A DNA stretch of 64,000 nt from Marasmius tenuissimus. Its lineage: Eukaryota > Basidiomycota > Agaricomycetes > Agaricales > Marasmiaceae. Shown here piece after piece: positions 1-12,357 of the stretch. Made by a program: the position numbers and the translations under genes. Location: contig JAQOTA010000052.1 of assembly GCA_029532415.1 (NCBI GenBank), positions 1 through 64,000 on the forward strand, given 5' to 3'. Numbering within the stretch: position 1 is the first letter of the stretch; each line of letters starts with the position of its first letter. Below the pieces are notes generated by a model. It worked only from the letters and a program-made list of their open reading frames with translations, was not told the origin of the DNA and searched no databases.

Positions 1-2110
1 CGTGAGCTGATACTGCTCATAGAAGACATTAATGATCAGATATGCGAAGGCAAGGTCGATGTTCCACAGATCATCCAATAGATCCCGAGACAGTTTGGGA
101 ATCGATGTGCAGAGTGGCCTCCATGCCATGAAGAAGGCTCTAGTTCCAATGGAATAGAGTTGACTGGGGCTGTCGGTGCACGCAAAACAGGTTCAGTACC
201 CCATAAAAGAGTGGAATGAGGATAAAGGACATCATACCTGTACTTCCGCACTTTGCTGGTCGTCAGGTTCTGGAGCCACTGTCGTGCGATGACATACTTC
301 TGGGTGTCGATGTCAATGTGGAAATGGCCCGACCTGGTTGGGTCAACCAGATATTCCCTGAACGATGTGTGGTGCACGGTAATCACATCATGCCAGCCAC
401 GGATGCTCAACACAGAGTGCATTCTCCGTAATCTCAAAGCTACTTGTCCCGAGGGCAGACCCAGAATCAATTCAATAGCTGCCGGCGTGAGCGCTATCCT
501 CTCCCAAGGTTCCCAAGGTTCCGACCTCAAGCCCGAGATTATGACGATGACTGCAAGGATGGGGCGAACTCTGTCATAATTGGGATTGGCTGCGAGAATA
601 ACGTTGTACAAAGTGTCAAGCTCTTTGTAGGGTGATGCTCCCGGTTGGCTATTCGGAGCACTTTCGAGAATGAGACGAAGCTGATCCATTGGATCTTCAT
701 CCCCGTGCGCTATGAACCTGGAAACAGTTGCCGCATAGACAAATTGGCTGCAAGATTTGTCGACTAAAGTTTCGAGGTCCGCCTCCGTGGGCCAGGGATC
801 CGGGAACTGGACTTGGTCATACTTGGGGCTGCTGGTGATCTCCGTAAATTGGTGGCAGTAGTACTTCATGATGTCTTCAGCGGGTTTGAACTCGTCGTTC
901 AATAGAATAGAGCTCGTGAGTCTAGAGAGATGATTGGCGGTGAAGGCTTCCCGAAGCCATGCTTCTGGGCGACTACAAATCAGGAAGCGGAGAGGGAAAT
1001 GAGGAGAGTCGTGAAAAACGGATTGGATCATGGAGAGGATGCGTTTCTGGGTTTGCTCGTCGCCGCATTCATCCAGCCCATCTATGATGACCAAGTTGGG
1101 GGCCTCTGTTTCCGCGAGTGAATGCCCCCCCGTGGGTTTCCGCGTGCACCCTGGCTTTTTCTGGTGCGAAGATGTTCTGAGAGTTTTCTGAGGTAGAGGA
1201 GGTGTCTGGCTGCCAAGCGGCTTCGTCTGGCGTGGTGATAAAGTTTGACGAAGGGGCGTTTTCTGGGGTGGAAGCGTTTGGCTTCCCCGCGGCTCTGTTC
1301 GGCGTGAAGGTGGAGTCTGGCGTGGAGATGGAGTTTGGCGAGGGGACGGTTTCTGGGATGGAGAAAGCGTCTGGCTTTCGTGCGGCTTTGTTTGGCGTAG
1401 AGATGAAGGTTTTGGAAGGGTAGGTTTTGGTGGGGTTTGGCGTAGAGATCGGGACGGTTTTTGGGGTGGAGGAAGCGCCTGGCGTTCGTACGGCTTTATG
1501 ACGAGTTCCCGGAATTGGTCCTCCATTTGAGCTTCCAGTATCTTCGGGTTGTCCAAAATCCTCTGGTCAATCAAAATTCGGCAAGGCGGGTTCGTTACGC
1601 CAAGACCGTGTGCAATCGTGAGCACGAGTGCCGAAGGGTTGTTTCGTCTTGGGTCGGATCGGAAAAAGAAGAATGAGGTGACCAGACGGCCTTTCCGTTC
1701 ACATTCTTTGGCAATGGTTATCGCGATGGCGGTTTTGCCGACACCTGCAGTTCCTGCGAGCCAACAGATAGGAAACACCCTTCCGTTGGACAAGATCCAC
1801 TCCCAAATGATCCTGAGGACTTCCTCGCGGGTTCCAGGAAGACATTCCCCCCGATCATACTGTTGCTCTGCGTCATGTGAAGCTCCGACTCCCGTGATAG
1901 CGTCCCAAAGAGACTTGAGCCTGAGTGCTACACCGATATGCCCATGGTCATCTTCACATTCGATGGGGAATGAAAAGCTAGCAACTCACGATTGGAGGCA
2001 GCAGTGTTGAAGCTGTTTACGAAGCTGACATTAACATTCTGGGTGCCGGCAGCATTGTTATTATTCTGCAGACCCGAGCCGCTTTGGTAGCTTTGTACGG
2101 CTGGATTCAT
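1..2110 (-). CDS. NACHT-domain NTPase N1 (NLR-like), 3' end beyond the window
   Basis: First of four tandem NACHT (STAND-class P-loop NTPase) genes. Such proteins are the fungal counterparts of NOD-like receptors and are thought to act in non-self recognition or programmed cell death. The start is the ATG at 2110, opening MNPAVQSYQSGSGLQ. A short exon ends near 2000 at a GTGAGT donor, and the next exon begins near 1925 and holds Walker A (GTAGVGKTA, about 1750-1725) and Walker B (LVIIDGLDECG, about 1090-1065). A proline/arginine-rich repeat separates the two motifs. A further intron begins near 236 (GTATGATG), and the last exon visible runs off the left edge, so the C-terminal part is missing here. 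No lesion is visible in the part present. Its 5' neighbour on the same strand is RPB2 copy A. No C-terminal WD40, ankyrin or TPR repeat is visible in the family as represented here. Confidence 0.85.
1130..1500 (-). repeat. proline-rich coding minisatellite in N1
   Basis: Degenerate tandem repeats within the N1 exon encode variations of RQTPPSRRTEPRGSQTLPPQK. They lie between Walker A and Walker B and lengthen that interval to about 220 residues, against about 143 in N4. On the plus strand the DNA appears as GGTTTTGG/GGTGGAG-rich repeats. Confidence 0.8.
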
Positions 2111-3229
2111 GACAGGACGTTGAAGATGCCAAATAGGCAGGGATGGTTGGCCACGAAGGGTTTTTGAGCTTGGCGAAATGGAAGGACTATGTTGATGGAA
2201 GGGGGGGAAGTTGGTGAAGGCGGGGAGGAAGGTGGAAGGACGACTTTATCCAGGTGGCTGGCAAACAAGTTGCGACGGCGTGGATGTGGTCAGGAGGACT
2301 GCGAGGAGGGATAAAGTCAGTTGTTGGGCTGGTCAAGAATCACCGGCACGGTCGTTGAGTGTAGGAGCGGAGGTGGTGTCGTCGACGAGAATCCAGAGAT
2401 CCAACTACCGTAGAACAGCCAACGAGCGCGGCGAGAGATGGGAGGTTGTGCTATTTATTACCAACATTCAGGATGTCCAGACTCGATCGATAATCATAAC
2501 ACATTCTCATTCCCAGGAATCCCACTCACATGCCCTCCACCTCTTTTCATCCGCCTGCTCAAATTGCACGTCGGTGGCAGCTTTTGCCGGTTGATTGGTT
2601 TGAAGATGCGTAGATTCACTTCGTGGCACTGGGAGAGGAGAAGAAATGTGCATCAGCTTTGGTCGTTTGTGGATGATAGTCCGAACTCGAGTCTTTCTCT
2701 TACACCGCGTTCAATGGCAATCTCCGTGACATGGTCCACTCACCACTTGATTTTATTCCTCTATTGCCAATCCTACATTGAGTTAACGGTGATTCGAGAA
2801 CGATAGCGAACCATTCAAACTGAAGAATCTCGGGCGTCAACTCACACAGGCAAGTCCTTCCTTGAATTACCCGACCTAAATTCACCTAACTGTCACACTC
2901 ATAGACGTACCGCTCGCCAACATCGGTTCATGCCAGACAAGTCGATAGAGTTGAGGAGGTCCGTAGGCGAATATCCCGTAGTGGAACCTCAGCTTAACCT
3001 GTGTGCGTGAACGGACATTCAGAAGCATCGCCGAGCCCGCCTTCACAACCTGTAGGACCTGACCTGCCCGAGAGGGGAGGTCCCGTGTCATGTTCTCCTA
3101 CTGGAGACCAATTCGTTGGCCCATTTTGGATGGATATGGGAAGGAAATTATAACGAACTTCGCCGTGAAGCGCCCTCCGTATTCTACACATGCTCGACAC
3201 TAAAAGTATATTCGCAGGCACAGATGTTT
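2111..3229. other. spacer between NACHT N1 and RPB2 copy A
   Basis: No gene that I can recognise. The region carries the N1 5' flank and, on its right side, decayed copies of short segments found elsewhere in the array, for example the tract at 2820-2885, which matches 12875-12950 and 30490-30560. It is clearly more diverged from the spacers at 24.5-25.6 and 53.5-54.7 kb than those two are from each other. Confidence 0.6.
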
Positions 3230-6200
3230 CTAGTCCCGTATCCGTCCTGAGGAAACAGTATACAGACGAGCCGCAATGTTCATACTTTGCAATTCCTAAA
3301 ACGGTTTTTTTAGCGATGATACAGAATGAGCGATGGTTGAATAAGCTTGCCTGGAAGAGCAACTTCGCAGCGTAAGGAATGTACAATTGCGAAACAGCGG
3401 TCTTGTTCTTGCAAGCACGACACTCAAAGTTTTGTTTTTTCTGTACATTGGAGTCAGCATGGGATAAAGGAGAAAGCGAGAGTCACATACCAGGTTCGCG
3501 ATCGCAGTCAACCCACAACTAGAGTAACATACGTCAGACAAACCATCCCAAGAAGACAAACAACAACACCCACATATCACACACATGCAACCGGTACGCA
3601 TCACTAGCCTCAAACAACCGCTCCTTCAAGAACCCAGCAATCCCATGAGAAATCATACAATCACGTTCCATCTCTCCGAACCGAAGTCCACCGTCACGAC
3701 TACGACCTTCCACAGGCTGCCGAGTAAGAATCTGCACCGGACCTCTCGCTCGAGAGTGGATCTTGTCGTCCACCATGTGCTTCAACCGCTGGTAGTATGT
3801 CGGTCCTAGGTAGACTTGTGCTTGTAGCTTTCGCCCGGTGTGCCCGTGGTACATGACCTCCAAACCGCGAGATTGGTACCCCTTTTGCCGTAGGAACATA
3901 GACACCGATTCGACGGTGAGATCGGTGAAAGGCGTCGCGTCACCCTCATTCCCAATCAAAGTCGCCACCTTGGACAACAAACACTCGACCAAGTGTCCAA
4001 TCGTCATACGAGAAGGAATAGCATGAGGATTGATAATCAGATCCGGCGTGATCCCCTCCGCTGTGAAAGGCATATCCTCCTGCCTATACGTGATCCCAAT
4101 CGTACCCTTCTGCCCGTGCCTCGAAGCGAACTTGTCTCCAATCTGAGGGATACGCGTCGACCGGACCCGAACCTTGACGAACTTTTGTCCCTCAGAGTTC
4201 GTCGTGATCAAGACCTGGTCCACGATACCGCTCTCCGTGCTCTTCAGCGGGGTCGAAACGTCTCTCCTCGAGTGCGTTCGCGTACGTTGACCCAGCTCCT
4301 CGCTATCCGGTGGGATGGGAGCCGTTTTCCCGATGATGATATCTTCGCCACGAACACCCGTACCAGGAGCGATTAACCCATCGTCCTCGAGTTTGTCGTA
4401 CGTTCCGTGCTTCATACGCAACGTGTTCTCCCGCAACGGCTTCTCGAACTCCTCCAACTGCTGAACACCGCTCTTCTTCTCAAGGTCCATGTAACTTCGG
4501 TAGTAGATACTCCGGAATAGACCTCTGTCGATGGAGCTTTGATTCATGATAACGGAATCTTCCTGGTTGTAACCACTGTAACAGAGAATAGCGACGATAG
4601 CGTTTTGACCGGCGGGTAATTCTCGAAATTTGAGGTATTCCATGGAACGCGTCGTTGCGAGAGGTTTCTGAGGGTAATACAGGATATTCGCCATGGTGTC
4701 CATGCGAATGAGGAAGTTGGTGAGGAAGATACCCATGGCTTGCTTGCCCATAGCGGATTGATAGGTGTTACGGGGTGACTAGAAAACGAAGTCAGTCAGT
4801 GAGGTGAGCAGACAGCCGCAATAGCTCCTTACTTGATTGTGATCCGGGAAAGGAATGATACTGGCACAGATACCAAGAATCATACTCGGGTGAATCTCGC
4901 AATGAGTCCACGTATGAGCATTAATCCCCGCCTTCAAACGCGCAGCCGGATCGAACTCCCCATCATTCGCATGAGGATCAATCCCTTGCGACTGCAACCG
5001 CGAATTATCAAGGTCCTCCGGCGTCATCGAAATCATCACAGTCTCCTCCTCCTCAGCATCCAACAACTCCACAATCCCTCCCTTCACCAGCTGCTCCCAC
5101 TTATACTCCGCCCCCTCATCGTTCTGCCCGTTCGCAATCCACCGCACGTGCTTCTTCTGAAGCAACAGCTGCTGGTTCTCAACGATGAACAACGGCCTGC
5201 AAACCCTCCCAGCATCCGTATACAGCCTCAACTCTCTCTCCCGAATATCCCGGGCCACAGAAACCTCCGGACTGATATCGTCCTTCCTCCGAAGCTTCTT
5301 GATCGTCTTCACCAGATTCGCCGGATCACGATGAACACCCATCCACACACCGTTCACGAACACCTTCGTACACGGCGTAGACGAATGGGCGTTCTCTTCC
5401 GATGACGGGGGCAGAGTAGGATCCGACGGAGATGCAGGACAAGAGAGCGAGGTTCTTGACGAGACCACAGGCTTGTCCTTCGGGTGTTTCGGCGGGACAT
5501 ACCATTCCCCAGTGGGTGTTGTGGAGCTGACGCGGCATTGCGATCTTTCCTTCACGACCCAACGGGGTGTTACACCGACGCAAATGGGAGAGTGTCGACG
5601 CGTAGGTGTATCGGTTGAGCACTTGAGATACACCGGCCTTGGACAACATAGATTTCTTCTGATCGCCCCAGTTGCCGGTGGCGAGAGAATATTTGAGCTC
5701 GTTCGTGATGGTCTGGTGTTTAACCGCCAAAGCGAGATTGAACTCCTTGTGCGTCTCCACGCACTAAGTAAAACGAGTGTGAGTCACAGGTAAAAACACG
5801 AAACTCGTGTGCTAGAGGAAAAATGACCTTTTGCATGTATCGGTACACATCCTTCGTCAGTTTCCTGAATAGCATCCGGAACAGGTTCGCGAGCAAGGGA
5901 CCGGCGAGATCCAATCGCTTCTTTCCGAAATGATCTCGATCGTCAAGCTCACGTCTTTCTAGAGCTGCGAGGAGGAGTCGATGGATCATGTATCCAAAGA
6001 AATACGCCTTCTTCGACTCGGAACCCTCCGCCATGGACACATGGGGCAACATCTCCTTCTGCAAGATCTCCTGCGCGTAGCGTATACGACGTTCCCGTGA
6101 AAGACCAGTCGTAGTACCACGATTACCGATGAAGTCGAGCGCGACTTCACGGTCTTGGATGACGAAGCCGTCGTCTATACACGGCTTCAACATCTCTAGC

Positions 6201-7320
6201 ATCTGAATATCCTGCATGTCGTAGCAAATGTGCTCGAGGATGTCACGGTCGGATATGACTCCAAGGGCGCGGAAGACGACCCAAATCGGAATGTCGACTT
6301 TGATATACGGTATCGTGGCTTTCATAACGTTTCCAAGCTGAAAAAATGCTCATGAAGCACTTGAGCGATCGGAAAAGAGAAGGTCATGAACTTACAGAAC
6401 GCTCCTGGTTTCGATGGAACATTTTGACCTGGAACTGACTGATGGTCTTCCCACCCTTCTCGACTGCACTCCGAATTTCGGCCAGGAAGTTGATGGGAGA
6501 GGGCTGTGCTTTTGCGAATACGTATACGTGATTGGTAGCCATACGCTCCTGAGCGATGAGTACTTTTTCGGAGCCGTTGATGATGAAGTATCCTCCAGAG
6601 TCGTAGGGACACTCGTTGAGGTCGTATAAGTCCTGGTCTTGGAGGCCGCGCAGGATGCAGAACGTGGAACGTAACATGATAGGAACCTGGGCGGTAGAGA
6701 GATCACTGTTGAGGGAACATCTTGCACATTCGTGAGTGAAGAGCTACACACCTTTCCGATCCAGACCTTCGTTCCTTCTGCTCCGCTATCATTCTCCGTC
6801 TCCCACACCATTTCGCCACCTTCCTCATGCCCACTCGATACCCTCTTTTTCATTTCGATGTACAGCGGCGCAGAGTACGTCAGGTTCCTCAGCCGCGCCT
6901 CTTGCGGGAAAACCGGTACGACCAACCCATCTGCCTCTGTAACAGTCGGCCTCGAGAGGTAGATCTGTTCGAATTTGATTTCATATCTTCTGCTCGAATC
7001 CGTCTGTTGTCCAGAAAACTGCTCCGCCTGATCCAGAATGAGATCAGAGTTTTCATCCACCAGCTCTTGCATCGTGTTTTGAACGAATTCGTCGAAGGAG
7101 TCGAGCTGCTGACGGACGAGACCCTTCTGCTCGAAGAAACTCGAAATGACGGTCCAGCAATCCTCCTGCGTTATCTCGCCGAAACCACCTTCATTTTCTT
7201 CCTCGTAGCCAAAGTTGGCGTCGTCGTAAGAGTAGGGATCCTGGGTGGTGTGGATTTCTAAGGGAAGAACATTGTTTAGAGAAGTGGAGATGGAATCATC
7301 GAGTGCATACCTTGGCTCAA
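3230..7320 (-). pseudogene. RPB2: RPB2 copy A (Pol II second-largest subunit), disrupted
   Basis: Near full-length copy of the gene for the second-largest RNA polymerase II subunit, with the exon plan of the intact copy at 54739-58851. Visible RPB2 signatures include [35 protein letters not shown] and [12 protein letters not shown]. Two lesions would stop a full product. The start codon is changed from ATG to TTG (7320-7318; same context as the intact start). A 32-nt deletion lies at the 5400/5401 junction, in the codons after SYSAPVI, and shifts the frame. The donor of the last intron is GC rather than GT (TTCCAG followed by GCAAGC, near 3353). The C-terminal exon survives and ends in TAG at 3232-3230. 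The exon from about 4765 to 3558 is uninterrupted and identical in protein sequence to copies B and C. Pseudogene status is inferred from the lesions; a truncated internal product cannot be excluded. Confidence 0.9.
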
Positions 7321-7519
7321 GCTTCAGGCCGGCAGCGTAACCGTCAACGGACAAGACGTGTCGCAGAGGGAAAGAGGGAAGGTCGATGTTTTTGGGAATA
7401 TAGTGGATGTTTTCGACCTGTAGCGACTGAGGTAGCCGAGGTCAACGTCCTAGAGGACGCGAAGACAAGGAGCGTGACTAAGCAGGTCCCGGTCTCTAAA
7501 GAGAGTAGGGAAGTGAGCT

Positions 7520-7530
7520 GGCAGAGGAGG
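7520..7530 (+). repeat. left target-site duplication of the Mutator-like element
   Basis: GGCAGAGGAGG occurs here and again at 12347-12357, at the two edges of the inserted element. The corresponding unoccupied sequence in the second unit (about 29955-29966) reads GGCGGAGGAGG once. The true duplication may be 8 to 11 bp because the edges are ambiguous. Confidence 0.75.
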
Positions 7531-7584
7531 GGGTTTATTCTAATATAGACTCTTTCACAATTGTTCCTAGTCAAGGTATTCACT

Positions 7585-7665
7585 TTTGAGATGTGCACAC
7601 TCACGTCTAGGGTCTACACATTCACATTCTGGCGGACACATTCACGTATGGGCGAGCACATTCAT
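7585..7665 (+). repeat. left subterminal repeats of the transposon
   Basis: Four copies of a short motif close to CACATTCACRT occur in tandem (starting near 7600, 7619, 7639 and 7660). The inverted set lies at the right end. Such subterminal arrays are usual transposase binding sites. Confidence 0.65.
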
Positions 7666-7820
7666 GTTGTCTTTTTCATATTCCCATTGGCTCCTGTTTA
7701 CGTGACTGGCGCATGACATCGGCGTGATTTCTTTCAGTAGGATACAAACAAACAATAATATTCCTGTTGATCCCAAACCACGACCATCGTCGCCCTCGTA
7801 GGCCATCCCCCCCCACCATC

Positions 7821-10800
7821 ATGCCAGACACCGAGGAAGATATCACTGCGGTTATTGAGCAGCTACCGCCAGGTGTTCTGGAGGAGTTCTGTCACCAGGT
7901 TTGTACCATTCATTAAGGGGCTTTTTTGTCGACTAATAAACCGTATCCTAGACCTTTCAAACCATACCTGGATACGTGGAGAGACACCCCGAATTGTTAG
8001 AAAACTACGATTGGGTTGATTTGGACCGCCTTCTAGAATTTCTGGACGAGGACAACGACATGGAGGGTATATCAGCAGAGCCAGGGACCCGACTCGATGA
8101 CCATGCAGGTACGGGTGATTTTCTGGATTCAAAGACGCGTTTTTCACGTGCCTTTTGGTGTTTTAGTACGAATCAAAGAAGAATGTGACGAACCTGACCT
8201 TGCCAGCCTTGGTGAACGCCCAGAAACCTCAACTCGTACCCACCTCATCCATGAAAATGGTCATGATGTCACAGTTATCCTGGACTCGGATGATGAAGAA
8301 GGTGACGGATTCGAAGATTTTGATGTTGGTGGTGATTTAGTACTCGGTACGTGCCCCCAGTGTCTTTTCTCTGTATTTTCTTTGCTAAAGTGCAATTTTA
8401 GATATCTCCAGCTCGCAGGACGGCGAGTTTGATTGGGACAATGGATTTGGCCCTGACCAGGATTGTGATGAGGTGGATATCTCTGATACGGCACGGTCGT
8501 CTCCTACAGCAGTTGGGTCGGAAGCTGGACAGCTGCCCATGGATGAAATTCCACACCTTGATGCGCTTGGTTACACGGGAATGGACAGGGAGGATGACAT
8601 TCAATCAGTTGATGGTGAATATTTACATGGCGACGATGACGGCTCAGAGACTGGGTCGATATTCTCAGTTGATGGGGAAGGGGCTGAGGTGGAACAGCAG
8701 TGGGTCCGCTCCGATAGGGTGTGGCTGGATGATGGAATCTTTTCAGAGGTATTGATGCCTCCACGTCATGTTCAGCTGACCAAGCGAAAGACTCGAGTCG
8801 AAGTTGTTGAAAGGGTTAGGGGTGGTTTTCCGTCCTACATTCCTATCCCTCGCGTCTCAACTGCATTTTTGGTTGATCTTACCGACACCAAATTAGCTGA
8901 CCTCGAGGGCGAGATGGATAATCTGATCCGGGATCATGTATGTATTCACCATCGGTTGGTTATAGCTCTATCTAACCTGTTTACAGGAACAGGAGACCTG
9001 GCATGGTCAGAATAGCAAGAGTGACAGCAAGCCAATGCTGTCAATCTTCACGGGGAGCCCAGTGCCTACCCGTCGCCGTCGCGAGAAGTGTGCTGGTGTC
9101 ACTGCGTGCGAATGTGTTGATGCCAGCTTTTTGCCTACCAAGCGCTACGAGCTCGACCCGGATGCATTCAGTAACCTTGTCGAGGCTCAGATCAATGCCC
9201 GAATGGAAGCAGCTAGTACTGTCGAGCGGAAGACGCTCATGTATGACTCATTTATGTTCCTGATTTTGTCTAACTAATTCATGTGCATACTGGTACAGAT
9301 TCTACCATGTCGTAAACACAGGTGGGTGCCCCGCAAAGGACAGTAATGGAAACCCTTGCCTTGGTGTACCAGTTTTGAGGGCGTGGAAAGATGTAAGTTT
9401 CTTCCCTGGGCTGGCTTTTCCTCAAAGTTTTCATAACCTTATTCTGATACGTCCTTCTACTTCAGGGTCAGAAGCGGGGTGGCTACTCAAAATTCGTAGC
9501 ATGTTCGGGCTGGAAGCCATCATGGGAACACGACCATCGGTCATTCACTATCCCGAATGGTGTTGACGAAGCAGTTTTCACACAACTGTTTGAGTCAAAA
9601 CCCATCCAAGGAGCGACCCTGATGTCGACATGCTCCCGTATTGTCCCATCACGTGTTGGCTTGAAGGCTTCGGGGAAATGCAGTACGTCTTTTCCCTCGC
9701 ATTGATTTGGGACTCTGCACTCAAAGATCTGTCTAGAATATCCGCATAATTCCGATGGTACGTTCAGCAAGATGGTGAAACACCAGTGCAAAGCTCACCG
9801 GACGATCTATGTGCCTCTTGATACCTCTATTCGCATGGCGTGTATTGTGTACAAGGTGAATCAACCACACACACACCCAACACTTCCCCTTTCAAAGCCG
9901 TCGAAGGTTGCTATGGCATTATATACCAAATGTGTCAGGGCCGCCGGAACAGTTGGGGCAACTGTACAGTCTGTCGAGAATGGTAAGTGTGGTTTCTTGG
10001 TTCGCCAGCCTTCCGGCATCTCTGATACCTTTTGGCCGGCACCAGCTGCCAGCACGAAGCTTGTTCTTGGGGGAAAGTCGCTTCCCGAAGTTCATCCCAC
10101 ACTCATGAATCGCCGTGTTCAACAGAGGGTTATCGACAAGGAGAAAAAGAAGATGTTCCCCTACGGACGTGGGTTCCAAGGTGAACTTGTCACCTGTTTG
10201 ACTCGCTCTGCAGGTTCAAGCTCATCTCTCATTCTCATAGGTGCTGTGGGGCTGTATGATGACGACCAGCAGTTGCCAAAATCTGACCGCTATGTTCAAG
10301 AAATTCAAATGGATGCCCATCGGAAGTTCATATTCACCTTCAATGCCGTTCTTCTTGGCATAATCCATGATGCTGTTGAAGTGGGCGGAGATGGGACTTT
10401 CAAGCGGGTTGATGGAGAGTTTGATGAGTATGAGTTGACAGCTTGGGCGACTGCAATTGATTCAGGCATGTCATTTTTTTGTGTTCCAAATCTCCGGTTC
10501 TGACAATATCAAGTAGCTGTCACCATCGGACGGATTTATGTCAACTCCAAGGATCGTCGAACCTACAAACTCATATATGATGGGATTCAAAGGCATGTTG
10601 AGGCTCTAACTGACTGCCCGCTGCGCTTCTATGCCTTGCAGAAGGGTGGGAATGTTCGGGCCATTGGAACTGATATGGAGTTGGCTGAGCTCCAGGGTAT
10701 TGGTGACTCGCTGGCTCCGTTGAATGAGCCCGAGTACAGTGGTATTCCAAGCCCAGCCTCAGCTGAGACTGTGATGCCAGTCGTATCTCGGATTTGTGTC

Positions 10801-12033
10801 ACACACTACAAGCGGTTCGTCAACCTCATCTCATTCATGTACTCCCTCTGATCTTCTTGATATTTAGTGGAGTGCTTGACCTACGGTCGCGGCTGACGGA
10901 TCAAGAATACAACAAGTTGATGAACTTACCCTATGCCGAGTCAGAGACCGATATTGCTGAGGTCGCAGCACTAGTCGCGGCGAAAAAGGACACAAAGCTT
11001 ACAAGTAAGTTATTCACTCTTCTCATATTCTCTTTTCATGACTCAGTACGTTCCAGACTGGTGGGCAGACAAGCAGAAGCCATTCATTCTCTCAGGCCTA
11101 GTCAAATGCCGCACCAAGATGTCGGAGGAATCATGGAATCTGACAAGCCCGACAACCAACATCAACGAAGGGATGCACAGCTTTACCAACCGGCATACTG
11201 GGATCAAGAAGTCGTTGGTCGAAGCCATACTTGCGTAAGTCTCCTCATTATTTATGGCTTCAGAAGACTTATACGTGGTTCTAGGGCTCGCGAGCTTGAC
11301 AACAATATTGCAAAACGGTTGCTCCAGGCTCGTCTAACGGGAATCATCAAGAATCCTAACAACTCGGCCTTTGATCGCATGGTTCGTAATGCAAACCGGC
11401 ATTCATCTGCTGCACGCAAGAAAAGCGAAGTCACTCGCCTCACAAACGACCTGGATACCGTCAAGAAAAACCTTGCTGCGGTCCGCAAACGCAAGCCGGG
11501 AAGGAAATCAGCTCCCGCAGAGTCGAGCTCCAGCGGTCGTGTAGCATCATCTTCAACGTCGAAAACTGCACGTCAGTCAGTAGATCCCTATCCTAGACCA
11601 TCACCAACTTGGAGCTCTGGGGAAACCGACGGTATTATTATCATTCCCTCCTCCAGCTCAGTGCCTTTAATCTTACTTCTTTCTGTTTAGCGTTCAATTT
11701 TCCTGCCAACTCCATGAGCCTCCCAGTGCCTACTATGGGCTCCTGGGACGTCAGCGGCACTCCGCCCTTTGCGTGCACCTCCAACAACCTCACCCGTACT
11801 AATGCTGAGGGTGATTATGGCTTCTTCTCACCGAATTTAGACACCTCGGGAGGCATGGATCCTACATACGGGATGTTCAATAATTTTCCGTCGCAGTGGG
11901 CATCATCTCGTTCTTCCTCTTTTGGTACGCGACTCCTTTGTGGTGCTTCGTGGTCGGTTTTCGAGCTAATTTTACTACTTCAGACACCGCCTTCTATAAT
12001 AATACCTACAACACGGGCAACCCGTTCCAGTAA
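7821..12033 (+). CDS. putative Mutator-like transposase with zinc finger, about ten introns
   Basis: Start is the ATG at 7821 (MPDTEEDITAVIEQLPPGVL); the stop is TAA at 12031-12033 after a Tyr/Asn-rich tail (YNNTYNTGNPFQ). The first exon ends at 7898 with a GTTTGT donor. An acidic N-terminal part is followed by a Cys/His cluster, with cysteines around CSGWKPSWEHDH, CSRIVPS and KHQCKAH and a closing PHTHP. This resembles a WRKY/GCM1-type zinc finger, a call made by eye. A downstream GGDGTFKRVDG fits the first catalytic Asp region of Mutator-like transposases, and a later TTNINEGMHSF block resembles the conserved C-terminal region of mushroom homologues. A basic, Lys/Arg-rich segment follows. 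One intron near 10464 appears to use a GC donor. The junction at about 11007-11046 does not keep frame with a plain GT-AG intron in my reading, so either splicing is unusual there or a one-base lesion is present. Confidence 0.65.
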
Positions 12034-12199
12034 CAAGATCTAATTTATCTTTATCTTTATAGTAACTAACATACAAGCTTCAATGGTCATACTAAGCATA
12101 CTCGCTCATATAAAGTACCTTACCAATTCAAATTTTTCTATTGTACTCGTACTTCGTGTTCAATTTTACCACTGCGATTGCAGGTACTACACTTTTCAA

Positions 12200-12346
12200 T
12201 GGCTAGACGCAGTAATGTGAAGCCCAAAGATATGAATGTGAGGGTCACGAGAGTGAAAGTGAGCCCTCGGAACGTGAATGTGTGGACCACGGGTGTGAAT
12301 GTCGGAATCAGGGACAAATGTGAAAGAGTTGAAAGTGTGCACCACC
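12200..12346 (-). repeat. right subterminal repeats of the transposon
   Basis: Inverted copies of the CACATTCACRT-like motif are seen as repeated GTGAATGT/GTGAAAGT on the plus strand, ending about 15 bp before the right edge of the element. Confidence 0.6.
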
Positions 12347-12357
12347 GGCAGAGGAGG
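12347..12357 (+). repeat. right target-site duplication of the Mutator-like element
   Basis: Second copy of GGCAGAGGAGG, followed by CAAGG, the sequence that continues the host repeat unit. Confidence 0.75.

Larger units (their letters stand above)
7531..12346 (+). mobile_element. Mutator-like DNA transposon, apparently full length
   Basis: A 4.8-kb insertion in the 5' flank of RPB2 copy A that is absent from the matching place in the second unit (near 29960). It is bracketed by an 8-11 bp direct repeat. The outermost bases are only loosely inverted repeats, but both ends share CTCTTTCACA a short way in (7550-7559, and its reverse complement at 12319-12328). Both ends carry several subterminal repeats with the core CACATTCACRT spaced about 20 bp apart (7590-7665, and inverted at 12215-12330). 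Inside is one plus-strand intron-rich transposase gene. Target-duplication length, subterminal repeats and a zinc finger plus DGTFK motif in the protein point to the Mutator-like superfamily. A KDZ-type element is a less likely alternative. Confidence 0.75.

Noticed and set aside
7320..7354. Upstream TTG at 7354 as a start for RPB2 copy A
   Set aside because: The frame from there runs through the first intron and needs a non-ATG start. The intact copy shows that the true start is the ATG ten bases before that intron, so this is read-through of a damaged leader.
7531..12346. KDZ (Kyakuja-Dileera-Zisupton) identity for the 4.8-kb element
   Set aside because: I could not find the CxC-type cysteine pattern expected for that group; DGTFK, the zinc finger layout and the subterminal repeats fit a Mutator-like element better.
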